From SpSt-333 sp964371615 (lineage in GTDB: Bacteria; Bacteroidota; Ignavibacteria; UBA10030; UBA8401), in NCBI GenBank assembly GCA_964371615.1, contig CAYJMS010000004.1, positions 248,001-312,000 on the forward strand: 64,000 bases of DNA, in the 5' to 3' direction. The notes below the pieces were generated by a model. The model ran no database searches. It saw only the letters and a list, made by a program, of their open reading frames with translations, and was not told the DNA's origin. Numbering within the stretch: position 1 is the stretch's first letter; each line of letters begins with the position of its first letter. Positions 22,842 through 32,289 of the stretch are shown in pieces. The translations under genes and the position numbers were made by a program.

Positions 22842-25800
22842 TTACTTTTTTTCATCCAGCACCTCTCGAATCTTCTCCAGTACATCGTTAATGACGTACG
22901 GTTTCTGAATAAATCCTTTCGCCCCGGCGGCGGAAAGTGTCATTCGGACGTCCGGTTCGAAAAATCCGCTGGCAATAATCACTTTCACATCGGCATTGAT
23001 CTTTTTTAATTTGTGAAATTCTTCGATTCCCGACAACATCGGAAGTCCGATGTCGGTCAACACCAGAGCAATGTCGCTGCCGTGAGCACGGTAAAGATCA
23101 ACGGCCTGTTGACCGTCCATGGCGGGAATAACTCTGTATCCCTTCGAACGAAGGTGAGATTGCATGATATCCAGGAGCATTCCTTCGTCTTCGACCAATA
23201 ATATGGTTTCTTTTCCGCCGGGAATTTCTTTTGGTTCGGCGGAAGATGGTTTTGAAGAGGAAGTAATTTCAGCCAGCGCGGGAAAATAAATTCGGAAAAT
23301 CGTTCCTGCGCCGACGGCAGACTCGACATCCACAAATGCCCCGTGGGTTTGGAGTACACCGAAAACAACCGACAACCCCAGTCCGGTCCCTTTTCCCTTT
23401 TCTTTGGTGGTGAAGAACGGATCGAATATCTTTTCTTTGGTTTCATTATCCATTCCCATCCCGGTATCGGATATGCCAATCTGTACATAGGATTCCTGGT
23501 CGGCTGCCAAGAATTGCCGGGCTACGATAGCACGCGGGACCGTATCGACCATAATGGAAATCGTCCCCCCGTTGGGCATGGCATCGCGCGCATTTACGCA
23601 AAGATTCAACAATGCCTGGTGTATCTGCGTTTTGTCGGCATTGACATCCGGAATTTCCGCTTTGAACACCTCCTGTATCGTGATCGTCTTGGGGAAGGTC
23701 TCGCGGAGCATGGAACTGAGTTCATGGATCAGCTCAGTAAGATTAACGGGCGTAAAAGAAACATCGGTCTTCCGGGCAAAGGTCAGAATCTGCCGCACCA
23801 GCGCCGCACCCCGTTCAACGGCATTGTTGACGGCGGTAAGACTTTCGGCCAATTGCTCCTGGTCCAATTTTCCGCGCCGGATTCGGGAGGTATACGCCAG
23901 AATGATAGCAAGAATGTTATTGAAATCGTGTGCAATCCCGCCGGCCAGCGTACCGATGCTTTGCACTTTTTCCAATTGCAGCAGCTGATGTTGGAGATTA
24001 TTCCGTTCGGTAACATCCTGTACCGTACCGATCATCACCGTCGGATTTCCGGCACTGTCAAACTGCAACTCGCCCAATCCCCAAATCCATCGAACGGCGC
24101 CGTCCCGTTTTCGTACGATGCGATACTCCTTATTGAATGGTTTCTTGAGGCCGATCACGCGGTGTTGAAAATATTGCGTCATTTCTTCATGATCGTCTGG
24201 ATGCACAAGATCGTTCCACGACTGAAGCGTCTTTTCAAAATTCGGCTCAATGCCGAAGATCTCTTCCAGTACCGGAGAAGCGATCCAGGAATCTGCAGTA
24301 ATGTTAAAATTATACGATCCGATACGGGCGACCCGCTGCGATTCTTTCAGCCAATATTCACTTTGTCGAAGGGCGTCTTCCGATCTCTTTCGTTCGGTGA
24401 TGTCCCGTACAAACGACATCACTTCTTCGTTTTCAAGGGAAACCAATCGATCTTCAAAATGCCGGCGTTCGCCGTTCAGTTCAAGTTCATATTCAAACGA
24501 GATCATGAAATCGCTCAGAAAAGCCTCTTCGATCTTCTCGAGTGTCAGTGATGCCAATGCCGGGGGGAGTACATCGGCGATATGTTTACCGAGAAACTTT
24601 TCCGGCGGTGCAAAGAGCGGTGTTTCGGAGGGATTGCGGAAATCGAGAAATACTCCCTTCCGTGTCAACCGGAAAATCAAGTCCGGCACAGCATTCACGA
24701 TCGCTCTGTTCTCTTCTTCAAACTTCCGCAGCGTGTCGTCATTTTCCTTTTGGTGAGTGATATCTTCGCAGGTAATGAGAATCACTTCCCGGCCGTCGGT
24801 CCATTGCATCAACCCCGCATTTTCGTTCACCCAAATAATACCGCCGTTCTTTTTCACTTTCCTGATCTTCCATTGACTCTGTTCATTCTGATTGGCAAGC
24901 AAATAGGAGATCTGCTCCAGCACTATCGGACGATCTTCCTTGAAGAAGACGTCCAGAACACTTTTCCCGATCAGCTCGTCACGGCGGTATCCCATCTGCA
25001 CTTCGGCGGCGGCGTTAATCTCGATGACTGTTCCTTCCCCGTCTACCACAAAGATCATGATCGGATTATGCTCAAAAATTGCCTTGAACCGGGCTTCGCT
25101 CTCTTTTAAAATCTTTTCCGCTTTCTTTCGGTCGGAAATATCCCGCAGCATCCCTTCGTGGTACTGAATATTTCCCTTGTCGTCGAGTATATACCGTCCG
25201 TGATCTTCCACCCATATCGGAGATCCGTCCTTTCGCCGCATCAAATATTCTTCGATCTGCTCTTTTCCGACTTCTAAAGAGTGGCTCGACCTGTCCTCTG
25301 CCGCAAAGTAGAGATCTTTTTTAATATCGATCTTCATCATTTCTTCAATGCTGGAATAACCGAACATGGCAGCCATCGCCGGGTTGATATCGACAAAACG
25401 TCCTTCGTGCGTGCTTCGGTACATACCGTCGAGCATCTGGTCGAACAGCGAACGGTACCGCTCCTCCGACGATCGCAGTGCATCTTCCGTCCGCTTCCGT
25501 TCGGTGATGTCACGGACAAATCCGTCGAAGTATTGAACGTTGCCCTGCTGATCATGGACGGTATGGATGTTCAACTGCACCCATATCGGCGATCCGTCCT
25601 TTTTCTTCCACCGGACCTCAATATCTTTTCCTATTTCAACCGATTGATATTCTTGGATCAGTCGTTCCCGGTCACCCTTGGTATAATAAATGTCGGTACC
25701 GATATTCTTTTTCCATAATTCGCCGGCGGAGTCGTATCCCAGGATGGCAGCGAGCGTTTCGTTGACGGTGATAAACTGGCCGTTCAAATTGGATTGATAA

Positions 25801-26717
25801 AATCCGATCGGTGCATTGTTGACGATGCTCCGGTATTTTTTTTCGGAAATATTCAGCGCCTCCCGTGCCTGCCACTGCTCCGTAATATTCCGGACAATTG
25901 CCTGGAGAAGGACTTCGTTGTGCAATTCGATACGGCTCAGCGAAACCTCGCCGTCGAATGGCGTCCCGTCCAGCCGCTTGTGCTTCCAATAGAATCGCTG
26001 CGGAATGCCGTTCAATGCGGCGGTGATTTTCTCCCCGGCTGATTCGATCGATCGGCGGCCGTCGGGCTGTTCCGTCGGACTGAATTCCCAGGGATGATGG
26101 CTGACGATCTGTTCTTTCCGATCACAGCCGAACATCGACAGGGTCATAAGATTGCAGTCGATGAATCGATCCTCCTTCATCGTGAAAATGGCATCGTGTG
26201 CTCCTTCAAACAGCGCGCGGTATACCAGATCTTTGTCCGCCAGTTCACGTTCTGCCCTTTTCTGCTCGCTGATATCGCGCGAAATGCCGACAAATCCCAG
26301 GACGACATTATCCGAGCCGCGTAAGGTGGAACTCGATAGGAACGAGGAAAAGATTTCGTCGTTTTTCCGTTTGTTCAGAATCTCTCCGGTGAACGATCCG
26401 TTCTTTTTCATTGCGGCGCTCACCCGCCCTGATGCTTCCGCATCGGCATACAGCATTTCCACATGTTTTCCCAGCACCTCTTTTTTTACATAACCGAAAG
26501 TCTTTTCCGCGGCACGATTGAATTGCACAATGGTGCGATCGTTGTCCGTGGCGATGATCATATCGATGGAAGAATCGATAATACTGCGGGTAAACCGCTC
26601 GGAAAGCATTATCGCTTCTGCTTCCTTCTTCTTCAATGCAGAACCGGCGTTGAACTGTTTACGCAGTTGTTGCAATTCCTCGATGAGTTGATCTTTAGAT
26701 TTTTTGTGGTCGTTCAT
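22842..26717 (-). CDS. Hybrid sensor histidine kinase with seven PAS domains
   Basis: This is a roughly 1,291-residue soluble kinase. After a short coiled segment, seven PAS/PAC modules follow in tandem (approximately 40-160, 165-290, 295-415, 420-540, 545-670, 675-785 and 790-915). Five of them end in the DITER/DISDR-type PAC signature. The HisKA-type dimerisation segment has GTLAGGIAHDFNNILAIILAY (phospho-His). The ATPase domain has NARDAMPNGG and DPFFTTKEKGKGTGLGLSVV. The C-terminal receiver has Asp in LVLTDIGLPMLSG and Lys in FIQKPY. No transmembrane helix is seen, so signals are probably cytoplasmic. I placed the start at ATG 26717; a GTG at 26735 is also possible. Confidence 0.93.
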   Translation of the reverse strand: MNDHKKSKDQLIEELQQLRKQFNAGSALKKKEAEAIMLSERFTRSIIDSSIDMIIATDNDRTIVQFNRAAEKTFGYVKKEVLGKHVEMLYADAEASGRVSAAMKKNGSFTGEILNKRKNDEIFSSFLSSSTLRGSDNVVLGFVGISRDISEQKRAERELADKDLVYRALFEGAHDAIFTMKEDRFIDCNLMTLSMFGCDRKEQIVSHHPWEFSPTEQPDGRRSIESAGEKITAALNGIPQRFYWKHKRLDGTPFDGEVSLSRIELHNEVLLQAIVRNITEQWQAREALNISEKKYRSIVNNAPIGFYQSNLNGQFITVNETLAAILGYDSAGELWKKNIGTDIYYTKGDRERLIQEYQSVEIGKDIEVRWKKKDGSPIWVQLNIHTVHDQQGNVQYFDGFVRDITERKRTEDALRSSEERYRSLFDQMLDGMYRSTHEGRFVDINPAMAAMFGYSSIEEMMKIDIKKDLYFAAEDRSSHSLEVGKEQIEEYLMRRKDGSPIWVEDHGRYILDDKGNIQYHEGMLRDISDRKKAEKILKESEARFKAIFEHNPIMIFVVDGEGTVIEINAAAEVQMGYRRDELIGKSVLDVFFKEDRPIVLEQISYLLANQNEQSQWKIRKVKKNGGIIWVNENAGLMQWTDGREVILITCEDITHQKENDDTLRKFEEENRAIVNAVPDLIFRLTRKGVFLDFRNPSETPLFAPPEKFLGKHIADVLPPALASLTLEKIEEAFLSDFMISFEYELELNGERRHFEDRLVSLENEEVMSFVRDITERKRSEDALRQSEYWLKESQRVARIGSYNFNITADSWIASPVLEEIFGIEPNFEKTLQSWNDLVHPDDHEEMTQYFQHRVIGLKKPFNKEYRIVRKRDGAVRWIWGLGELQFDSAGNPTVMIGTVQDVTERNNLQHQLLQLEKVQSIGTLAGGIAHDFNNILAIILAYTSRIRRGKLDQEQLAESLTAVNNAVERGAALVRQILTFARKTDVSFTPVNLTELIHELSSMLRETFPKTITIQEVFKAEIPDVNADKTQIHQALLNLCVNARDAMPNGGTISIMVDTVPRAIVARQFLAADQESYVQIGISDTGMGMDNETKEKIFDPFFTTKEKGKGTGLGLSVVFGVLQTHGAFVDVESAVGAGTIFRIYFPALAEITSSSKPSSAEPKEIPGGKETILLVEDEGMLLDIMQSHLRSKGYRVIPAMDGQQAVDLYRAHGSDIALVLTDIGLPMLSGIEEFHKLKKINADVKVIIASGFFEPDVRMTLSAAGAKGFIQKPYVINDVLEKIREVLDEKK

Positions 26718-26860
26718 TTCGTTAATTCTCACCACAGGGGTTATGGTATTGTATCAATATTACACTATCGTCGTGAAGAGAGTACTGCAATACGATAACA
26801 TAGCAAGAGTATGGAGGAAAGTCAATTCACGTTGCGTCGTCATTGTTTACACCTCTTGTC

Positions 26861-26891
26861 AAAAAAAAACCGCTTGGAGAAGCACAAGCGG
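26861..26891 (-). terminator. Intrinsic terminator of the carboxypeptidase-repeat lipoprotein gene
   Basis: On the minus strand CCGCTTG (26885-26891) pairs with CAAGCGG (26870-26876), followed by nine T residues. It lies 35 bases past the stop codon. Confidence 0.8.
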
Positions 26892-26925
26892 CTGGTCGTT
26901 GCTAATCAATTCACCGTCGATACGT

Positions 26926-29763
26926 TTATTCTTCCAAAAAGAGATCGGAAATATCGGTGGTGGTCAAAAATGATCTGAACAAACGTACATCGTCGATGTC
27001 GCCGGACATAAACTGGTAAGGCTCCGTCCCTTTCTTCACTCTGCCGATTGCCATCTGCGTTGCAGACTGAGAATAATCCGGAAGCGCGAGTGTCTGATCC
27101 ACCCGTAACACGCCGTCCAGATAGATTACCGCTTGATAATTGCCGGCTGAAATCTGACGGAATCCGGCAGTGACCATCACCCACCGTCCGAGAAGGAAAT
27201 TGTCGAGAATCGGATCGAACGATGTTACGGTGCCGTTCATGTTGTTCGCATTCATCCGTAGCAGTAATTTCCCTTCGATCGACTCCACCGTTACAGACCA
27301 TCCTGTATTGCCGGCGGGATTCGTCCATGCAAAAATCCCTGCCGGCCTGATGAGCCCCGGATCCAATTTCACCCAACAGGAGATCATTACGGGCGTCGTC
27401 GATGACGATGTATCTGACGGCGGAGGCATCAACATGTATGACGATCCTGCAAGCCGGCGAGCATGATTCTCGTTCCCGAACCGGTTTGTGGTGAACAATG
27501 ATCCGAAATCCAACAGCGCACTGCCGGATCCCCAATAACTGTTATACCACTCTTGCCACGTCGAAACCATCGGAAAAAATGCGACCTGTGATGCTGTGTA
27601 TTTTCCATAAAACATGTGCAGGTCCAGCGGAAATTCCGTCGGAAAATTTATCTCCGAAACGCGATAGTCGATATATTTTGTGTGCGCCAAATTTATCGAA
27701 TATGATCCGCTGCTGACATTGTTGATGCTGAACGATCCGTCGGACGATGTCGTTGCCGTCGAAGTCACGGGCAGCGTCGATACCGATGTGTTTGCAACTC
27801 CCCGCATTGAGGCGATGGAAACTGTTTTGCCAGAAATGTTGATCATTCCCGATCCGCCTGACGAGATTGAAATATCGCCGAGCTGAACGGTTTCACCGGA
27901 TTGATTCACGGTCGCCGTAGCGGAAGTTGTGATAAATCCCGCTTTGGTGATCTTCAATTGATACATACCGGGGGGAATCGCCCCTTGTAATTCAAAAACA
28001 CCGTCGGCATTCGTCGTGGATGAAAGTTCCGGTGTGGGAAGTTCTACCAGCACGCCCGGTTCCGGCAACTTGAGATTATTGATAATGCGGCCGGTGATGA
28101 CCGTGGGTCCGGTTCCCCCGGACGACAAACCGAAATTCAACTCTGCAACCGGCGACGTCAAAGAGATCGCCACCCCCTTCTTTTGCGATACATATCCTAT
28201 CCTCTCCGCCATCACTTCATATGTGCCGAAGGATAAATTCGGAAATTCATATTCGCCCCCTGCGTCCGCGGCAACCGCACCCGATTGAGGACCTGTTAAT
28301 GTCATATGTGCCGGCACCGGCTTGCCGGTTTCATCGAGTACTTTACCGAATATTCTTCCCGTGCTTGATCCAGACGGAACCATCATGAATTGCAGTTCCG
28401 ATACCGATCCGGCCGTTACGGTCACCGGAAGCGTCAGCGATTGATACTGGCCGTCCGTCGTCGAAGCGGTGACGGAGTGCTGGCCGACGGTAACATTGTC
28501 GAATTGGAAAAATCCGTCGGATCCGGAATATGTCGTAAGATTGTTTAATGTCGTAATGACCACGGTTGCATTATGTATCGGCGACATAGAGTTGGCATCA
28601 CGAACGTATCCTTCGATGGATCCCGGTGCATCCGGTCGTATCGTCATCGTCAACGTCACGTCGACAACATCCGGGGCTGAAATCGTGACGATCTGTTCTG
28701 CCGTCACCAACGATTGCTGCTCCGCACGAACGGTATATTGCCCGTACGGAAGCGACGGAAAGAGTGCTTTGCCCGTTGTGTCGGAATTCTGTACCAGATT
28801 GCCTGGCGTGACGATAATCCGTACGTCGGGAATAGGAATAAGCAATCCCTGATGAGACAGAAGGATGGTAACGCGCAGCGTTCCGTTCCCGGTTCCCATC
28901 GGTGTCAATTGCAGGTTCACCGTCTCGATCGCACCGGATGTGACATTGACCGGAGAAGATGTCGAAGAGGAGAATCCGGTCATGGACGCCGTGACGGTGT
29001 ACGAACCGGCCGGAATATTGTTCAACACATAATCACCGCTCGCATCGCTTCTCACCGACATGCTGGCCGGCGCTGTAAAGACATTCGCGTTCGCTATCGG
29101 TGCCGAGTCGGAGGCGTTCGTGATTTTCCCCTGTATCGTTCCGAACTGTGCCGTCTGAGTCGGCGTCAGGACAATGGCAATGACGGCGGTATCCCCGGCA
29201 GATACCTGCGCCGTCTGTGAGCCGTTTTGATATCCCGCTGCTGCCGCATTCACTGTGTATGAACCTGCCGAAATATTGGCGATGGTAAATTTTCCCTGGC
29301 TGTCCGTCGTTACGGATTGTGTCGCAGGATTCGTAGTGATGTTTGCCCCTGCAATCGGTGTACTGCCGGCGCTGCTGACAACCGTTCCCTGTATCGTTCC
29401 GACAGGAAGAATGGTGGGCGCGAGCACCATGGAAAGAATGGTAGTCTTGTCTGCCGTTACTGTTGCGGGCATTGACTTCGTGTTGTAATCCTCTTTCGTC
29501 GCCTTGACGATGTAATCCCCTTTTTCGACATCTTCAATCACATAGGCACCGTCGTTGTCAGTCTGTACGGATATCGTTGGCGGCACCGTCGTCACCGTCA
29601 CACCGGGAATCTGGTCTCCGCTGAGGCTGTCGGAGATAACCCCTGAAATTTTTCCCGGCTTTGACGACCCGGTCAGTTCTTCAAGTTTTTCGCAGGAATT
29701 TGTCGATAGAATGATGAATGCACACAGTATTGAAGTGAACACAAACAATGCGGATTGTTTCAT
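26926..29763 (-). CDS. Lipoprotein with eight carboxypeptidase-regulatory-like repeats and a LamG-type C-terminus
   Basis: This 945-residue exported protein starts with MKQSALFVFTSILCAFIILS and a lipobox ending at Cys24 (STNSC), so membrane anchoring is likely. Eight tandem beta-sandwich repeats of about 85-95 residues follow, each with G-x-V/I near the start, a DxxGxY/F turn, and a PxGxY-TVxA edge (for example SDASGDYVLNNIPAGSYTV). From about 730 a concanavalin/LamG-like domain closes the protein (VMISCWVKLD, GRWVMVTAGF, YLDGVLRV, GDIDDVRLF), suggesting carbohydrate or surface-ligand binding. No enzymatic residues are seen. It is a single-gene unit with its own terminator. Confidence 0.85.
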   Translation of the reverse strand: MKQSALFVFTSILCAFIILSTNSCEKLEELTGSSKPGKISGVISDSLSGDQIPGVTVTTVPPTISVQTDNDGAYVIEDVEKGDYIVKATKEDYNTKSMPATVTADKTTILSMVLAPTILPVGTIQGTVVSSAGSTPIAGANITTNPATQSVTTDSQGKFTIANISAGSYTVNAAAAGYQNGSQTAQVSAGDTAVIAIVLTPTQTAQFGTIQGKITNASDSAPIANANVFTAPASMSVRSDASGDYVLNNIPAGSYTVTASMTGFSSSTSSPVNVTSGAIETVNLQLTPMGTGNGTLRVTILLSHQGLLIPIPDVRIIVTPGNLVQNSDTTGKALFPSLPYGQYTVRAEQQSLVTAEQIVTISAPDVVDVTLTMTIRPDAPGSIEGYVRDANSMSPIHNATVVITTLNNLTTYSGSDGFFQFDNVTVGQHSVTASTTDGQYQSLTLPVTVTAGSVSELQFMMVPSGSSTGRIFGKVLDETGKPVPAHMTLTGPQSGAVAADAGGEYEFPNLSFGTYEVMAERIGYVSQKKGVAISLTSPVAELNFGLSSGGTGPTVITGRIINNLKLPEPGVLVELPTPELSSTTNADGVFELQGAIPPGMYQLKITKAGFITTSATATVNQSGETVQLGDISISSGGSGMINISGKTVSIASMRGVANTSVSTLPVTSTATTSSDGSFSINNVSSGSYSINLAHTKYIDYRVSEINFPTEFPLDLHMFYGKYTASQVAFFPMVSTWQEWYNSYWGSGSALLDFGSLFTTNRFGNENHARRLAGSSYMLMPPPSDTSSSTTPVMISCWVKLDPGLIRPAGIFAWTNPAGNTGWSVTVESIEGKLLLRMNANNMNGTVTSFDPILDNFLLGRWVMVTAGFRQISAGNYQAVIYLDGVLRVDQTLALPDYSQSATQMAIGRVKKGTEPYQFMSGDIDDVRLFRSFLTTTDISDLFLEE

Positions 29764-30108
29764 GACTATGGTCCCCTTTACCATGGTTGGAGTACAACAA
29801 GTGCAGTCGGCAGATTAATGACATTGTACACTCAATAAATGTACCGCGCTCTATAGCCTATTCAGTTAAAAAACAGAAGGAATACCGCCAATATGTTCGC
29901 ATTCACGAGAATACAGAATTCAAACTCGTGAATATGAAAAGACATTACGCTCTTATTATCTGTTTTTCATTTCGTATCACATCTGTGCATTTTGTAGAAA
30001 CGTAAAACACCGGACTGATGATATCGACGTATTTCACTGAAATTGAGTCGTTCAGTATGGCACGTTGTTTGGGCTTGTATGCAGTACACTCTGAGGGAGA
30101 TATTAAAA
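29764..30108. other. Divergent intergenic region between the lipoprotein and PAS-kinase genes
   Basis: No gene is supported here. The interval must contain the divergent promoters. No clear -35/-10 pair, operator or riboswitch was recognised. The kinase side ends in a GAGGGAGA ribosome-binding site. Confidence 0.4.
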
Positions 30109-31311
30109 ATGAACACAAATTTTTTGCTGAAAAACCGAGCATCGTTTGAAGATCTCTACCGCCATTCGCACTATTTCGCCGATCGCTGGCCGTTACAGCT
30201 CTTTACCGATGCCGTGTCGGAATTTGTCTGCGTTATGAATGAGCAACGGCAGATCGTTTTCAGCAACAGTTCCCTTGCCCGTTTTATGAAGGTCGAAGAT
30301 CCCGACGATCTGATCGGAACAAAATTCAACGATATTTTTCAATGCATCATTCCGGTCAAAACTGCGGGAGAAGATCAGACGGAATTCTGTTCATTGTGCG
30401 GTACTGCGCATGGTGCGACCGGAACGATGAACGGAGAGAGTACGGAAAGAGAATGCCGGTTCGTCGGCGATCCGGATTCCGCAGCAATGGAACTGAAGGT
30501 CCGTTCAACGCCGATTACCATCAATAACGAGAACTTTACCATCATGGCGGCGGCGGATATCAGCAGCGAAAAACGTAGAAAAGTACTCGAAAGCGTTTTC
30601 TTCCACGATGTCTTAAATGTCGTCGGCGGTTTGGTCGGGTATTCCGAGTTATTGCAGGATGTTGAAGGAGAACAACTCACGCATTTTGCGTCGGTCATCA
30701 ACGGTCTTTCATTGGAACTGACGGATCAAATCGAAACACAGCGCGATCTCTCATTGGCGGAGCATAATGAAATACAGATTAAGAACGAAGTCCTGCATTC
30801 TCTGACGGTACTGCGGTCGGTCGAGATGACGTACAAACAGCATATTGCGGCGTCGGGAAAACATATCGTTATTGATGAACGGTCGGAAGACTACATATTT
30901 TCAAGCGACGAGCGGTTGTTGAAAAGGATCATCGGTAATTTTACGAAAAATGCTCTTGAGGCAAGCGGCGCAGATGAGACGGTCCGGATCGGTTGCAGAC
31001 GAAAAGAAAGCTCCGTTCAATTCTGGGTCGGAAATTCCGCCGTAATTCCGCGCGAAGCGCAATCACAGATCTTTCAACGGTCCTTTTCCACAAAAACGAC
31101 CGGCACCGGACTCGGAACGTACGGTTCAAAACTATTTGCAGAACGATATCTCAGCGGCAAGGTATTCTTTATTTCCAACGACGATGACGGCACGGTGTTT
31201 ACTGTTGAGATTCCAATTCTCATAAATACGGATTTAACGTCGGGCCCGATACGGTTTGAACGATTTTCCTCCCCCGCCTCTCCTCACCACTTACAACCAG
31301 TTGTACGGTGA
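30109..31311 (+). CDS. PAS-domain sensor histidine kinase
   Basis: This is a 400-residue soluble kinase. A PAS-like domain (about 35-155) begins FTDAVSEFVCVMNEQRQIVFSNSSLARF and includes CSLCGTAHG, a CxxC-type pair that could bind metal or sense redox. SVFFHDVLNVVGGLVGYSELL (about 173-193) carries the phospho-His. The ATPase domain has NFTKNALEASG (N-box), a reduced VGNSAVIP in place of DTGxGI, and STKTTGTGLGTYGSK. The ATG at 30109 was chosen because a GAGGGAGA site precedes it. No response regulator is adjacent. Confidence 0.85.
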   Translation: MNTNFLLKNRASFEDLYRHSHYFADRWPLQLFTDAVSEFVCVMNEQRQIVFSNSSLARFMKVEDPDDLIGTKFNDIFQCIIPVKTAGEDQTEFCSLCGTAHGATGTMNGESTERECRFVGDPDSAAMELKVRSTPITINNENFTIMAAADISSEKRRKVLESVFFHDVLNVVGGLVGYSELLQDVEGEQLTHFASVINGLSLELTDQIETQRDLSLAEHNEIQIKNEVLHSLTVLRSVEMTYKQHIAASGKHIVIDERSEDYIFSSDERLLKRIIGNFTKNALEASGADETVRIGCRRKESSVQFWVGNSAVIPREAQSQIFQRSFSTKTTGTGLGTYGSKLFAERYLSGKVFFISNDDDGTVFTVEIPILINTDLTSGPIRFERFSSPASPHHLQPVVR

Positions 31312-31344
31312 AAAAAAAAGACCGGCGCTTGCCGGTCTTTTTTT
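31311..31344. terminator. Bidirectional intrinsic terminator
   Basis: An A tract, GACCGGC, a GCTT loop, GCCGGTC and a T tract form a strong hairpin between the convergent PAS-kinase gene and the 2-oxoacid oxidoreductase operon. Confidence 0.88.
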
Positions 31345-31364
31345 GCAATTTATTGTACATCCGA

Positions 31365-31652
31365 TTAATGCGGTTTGGGCGGAGCAGCAGGATGCGGGTC
31401 AAAACTCGCAGCAATCCCGTCCAGAATCTGTGTCCGCGCCTGAACCTCGTTCATTTTTTGCATAATGCGGATGATGCTTTCGCTGCTGTTCCGGGCAAGA
31501 TCGCGCATGAATTCCTTGATGTCGGCATCGTCGCACTGCTGGATAATCTCTTCCGAAAGGCGGACGAGAGATGTCTCGTACTGCAGCGCCCGTGTCAGCG
31601 CGGAACAGGTGTTGCGGCAGGTATGTTCGCAAAGGAATGGAAATTGATTCAT
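31365..31652 (-). CDS. Small cysteine-containing protein at the end of the 2-oxoacid oxidoreductase operon
   Basis: This is a 95-residue protein of unknown family. The N-terminus has CEHTCRNTCSALTRAL, three cysteines in eleven residues, and another Cys occurs in EEIIQQCDDADIKEF. The middle is predicted helical and the tail is Pro/His-rich (FDPHPAAPPKPH). It starts 15 bases after the gamma-subunit gene behind an AGGGGA site and ends just before a strong terminator, so it is very likely the fifth gene of the operon. The cysteines could hold a metal or a cluster and link it to electron transfer, but no function is assigned. Confidence 0.7.
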   Translation of the reverse strand: MNQFPFLCEHTCRNTCSALTRALQYETSLVRLSEEIIQQCDDADIKEFMRDLARNSSESIIRIMQKMNEVQARTQILDGIAASFDPHPAAPPKPH

Positions 31653-31667
31653 GACGGTTCCCCTTTC

Positions 31668-32228
31668 TTACGCATGCTGTGCATGTTCAACGGCAAATTG
31701 TTGTCCGATACGGAGCGCTTCTTCATTCAACGGAATCAAATGATGATGACGTTCCGGCAGCACTTCATACAGCGCTTTCAGTACGTTGGCAATTTCGACG
31801 ACCGGACGGCGTTCCAGAAATGCGCCGAGAAGAATCATGTTGGCAATCTGTTTCTTTCCCATCTTTGTCGCTGTTTCGGTGGCCGGTACAATCAATATTT
31901 CGAGATCGGTGCGGGGAGACGGAGTGACGATGGTGGATTGTTCGCATAGCAACAATCCTCCTGCCTTCACCTTCGGCGCAAACTTGTCGATCGACGGCTG
32001 GTTCAACACAATGCCGGAATCGAATGTCGTGACGATCGGAGAACTGACCAGCGTGGGGGAAACAATAACGATGCAGTTGGCCGTTCCTCCGCGCATTTCC
32101 GGTCCATAGGCGGGCATCCAGCTCACTTCTTTCCCCTCTTTCATTGCCGAGTAGGCGATGATCTGCCCCATCGAAAGGACACCCTGTCCGCCGAATCCGG
32201 CGATAATTATTTCATGAGCGCGTTCCAT
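31668..32228 (-). CDS. korC: 2-oxoacid:ferredoxin oxidoreductase, gamma subunit (KorC/VorA-like)
   Basis: This 186-residue gamma subunit has the typical start EIIIAGFGGQGVLSMGQIIAYSAM, then EVSWMPAYGPEMRGGTANCIVIVS and NQPSIDKFAPKVKAGGLLL. It forms part of the CoA-acylating complex that decarboxylates 2-oxoglutarate or branched-chain 2-oxoacids and reduces ferredoxin. It follows the beta subunit after 61 bases containing a perfect 16-bp hairpin. Length matches OorC-type subunits. Substrate class cannot be fixed from sequence alone. Confidence 0.88.
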   Translation of the reverse strand: MERAHEIIIAGFGGQGVLSMGQIIAYSAMKEGKEVSWMPAYGPEMRGGTANCIVIVSPTLVSSPIVTTFDSGIVLNQPSIDKFAPKVKAGGLLLCEQSTIVTPSPRTDLEILIVPATETATKMGKKQIANMILLGAFLERRPVVEIANVLKALYEVLPERHHHLIPLNEEALRIGQQFAVEHAQHA

Positions 32229-32247
32229 AAAAACCTCGAATTGATTA

Positions 32248-32282
32248 AACCTATCCGATTGCTCTCAGCAATCGGATAGGTT
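32248..32282. repeat. Perfect 16-bp intercistronic hairpin in the kor operon
   Basis: AACCTATCCGATTGCT (32248-32263) and AGCAATCGGATAGGTT (32267-32282) pair perfectly around a 3-base loop. No U tract follows on the coding strand, so it looks more like an mRNA processing or stability element than a full terminator. Confidence 0.7.
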
Positions 32283-32289
32283 AATAATA

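Noticed and set aside
23343..24551. 402-residue antisense frame inside the hybrid kinase gene
   Set aside because: It lies entirely opposite a well-supported coding region and lacks recognisable domains; it is a by-product of codon use.
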